Assembly (NCBI GenBank): GCA_029990175.1
Contig: JARKIP010000005.1
Coordinates: 34,233,501 to 34,297,500, forward strand
Direction: 5' to 3'
Length of the DNA stretch: 64,000 nt
Source of the DNA: Petunia secreta
Taxonomy: Eukaryota > Streptophyta > Magnoliopsida > Solanales > Solanaceae
Shown: positions 63,330 through 64,000 of the stretch, in pieces
Numbering within the stretch: position 1 is the stretch's first letter
Layout of the letters: every line of letters starts with the position of its first letter
The notes under the pieces: generated by a model
What the model saw: the letters and a program-made list of their open reading frames with translations, nothing else
Databases searched by the model: none
Told to the model about the DNA's origin: nothing
Made by a program: the position numbers and the translations under genes

Positions 63330-63545
63330 TTAATAATGAACTCCTGGACCGTCACAAGCTTTTCTATAATAACTTTCAGCTATAGGTTTTAACCTAAGTA
63401 TTTCTGAAATATTATTTTGCATATAATGTAGAAAATCAATATTTCCTGTTAAGAGATATCTATATAGATTATCTTTTAAAAGCTTTTCATGGTCATTAAT
63501 TTCTTTATCAATATTTATCCAGAGTTCTAGATAACCTGGATCCAT
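63330..63545 (-). CDS. Small viral ORF, 71 residues, copy 2
   Basis: Same sequence and same TAAAATG junction with the polyprotein as copy 1. Confidence 0.7.
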   Translation of the reverse strand: MDPGYLELWINIDKEINDHEKLLKDNLYRYLLTGNIDFLHYMQNNISEILRLKPIAESYYRKACDGPGVHY

Positions 63546-64000
63546 ATTTATTTTAAAATATTATATTTTTATTTTTATTAAGGAAATCTCTTCTCCAAAG
63601 TTTATAATATAGCAGAAGAGTTTCTTCTACGTAAGGATTATCGTTGTTTATTAAATCAGAAAAACATATATTCATAAAATAGATATAATAATCATTATCA
63701 TTATATTTGTTAAACCAATGTTTCATATAATACGGGAGTTAAGTGTTTTTTGTTTTGTTATGGGGGGGTTATCCTATAGTTAACTCTACTCTTTTCTATT
63801 AAGGTGTTTTCTTTATTCAGATTTCTTTCGTTCTTATCCTATGTAGCTAAGCGACGGGAACACCAATCCGGGTCCGGCCCTACGTCCTCCTAGACTCAAC
63901 GGGCTAATCCAACGGAACTTTATGGCTTGCCAACGTCTAAACCGGAGATTAATCGGTTACCTCGACACAAGGATAAGGACTAAGAGATATGAACAAGAAA
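63546..64000 (-). other. Viral leader, copy 2 (partial)
   Basis: Matches 55,841-56,295 with very few changes. The second PBS would fall about 60 bp beyond the window. Confidence 0.75.

Larger units (their letters stand above)
56386..64000 (-). mobile_element. Endogenous pararetrovirus, unit copy 2 (window edge)
   Basis: Direct repeat of copy 1 at +7,705 bp; 7,615 bp are visible. About a dozen amino-acid differences over the two large proteins combined by my comparison. Whether more copies follow cannot be seen. Confidence 0.93.

Noticed and set aside
1..64000. Host protein-coding genes between elements
   Set aside because: Every stretch over 300 bp could be placed in an LTR, leader, retroelement ORF or the viral units. 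No intron-exon structure of a host gene was seen.

Overview
The window looks like a repeat-dense piece of a flowering-plant nuclear genome, probably a eudicot; I cannot name the species. I see no host gene, tRNA, rRNA or bacterial feature. Essentially all of it is nested LTR retrotransposons (1-48,681) followed by a tandem array of an endogenous pararetrovirus (Caulimoviridae; 48,681-64,000). Element names (W0, G0-G5, N1, N2, A-F) are my own labels.

Left half (1-20,592): five levels of nesting. An X-domain ORF fragment (W0, +) is interrupted by a Ty3/gypsy element (G0, -). G0 is interrupted by non-autonomous element A (-). A carries a solo LTR (TSD TCTTG) and a complete gypsy element G1 (5,372-18,776, -, TSD ATGTT). 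G1 carries a complete non-autonomous element N1 (11,449-17,328, -, TSD TTCCC).

Middle (20,593-48,681): a mosaic of truncated elements. These are B (-), an LTR plus leader (E, +), an LTR fragment (F), gypsy G2 (+), a gypsy integrase scrap G3 (-), and gypsy G4 (+). G4 is split by a complete non-autonomous element N2 (34,355-39,508, TSD TTGGC). Then come C (-), D (-) and gypsy G5 (-). The gypsy elements encode gag-CCHC-protease-RT-RNase H-integrase; their reading frame runs through the polypurine tract into the 3' LTR.

The non-autonomous elements (N1, N2, A, B, C, D, W0) keep LTRs, PBS and polypurine tract where those ends are present. They lack RT, RNase H and integrase. Instead they carry a long ORF with a shared segment I do not recognise (called X here), preceded by gag/CCHC/protease or by degenerate versions. 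N1 shares leader and LTR blocks with G4, which suggests mobilisation by an autonomous partner. A hairpin sits at a fixed distance before each 3' LTR, and GC-rich palindromes cluster upstream of the TATA box in several LTR families.

Right end (48,681-64,000): two head-to-tail copies, on the minus strand, of a 7,705-bp viral unit inserted into the RT region of G5. The second copy is cut by the window edge. Each unit has a 71-residue ORF, a polyprotein (movement protein, CCHC coat protein, protease, RT, RNase H) and a 397-residue ORF. All are open in both copies, which differ very little, so the insertion appears young. The layout is florendovirus- or petuvirus-like; the genus is not settled.
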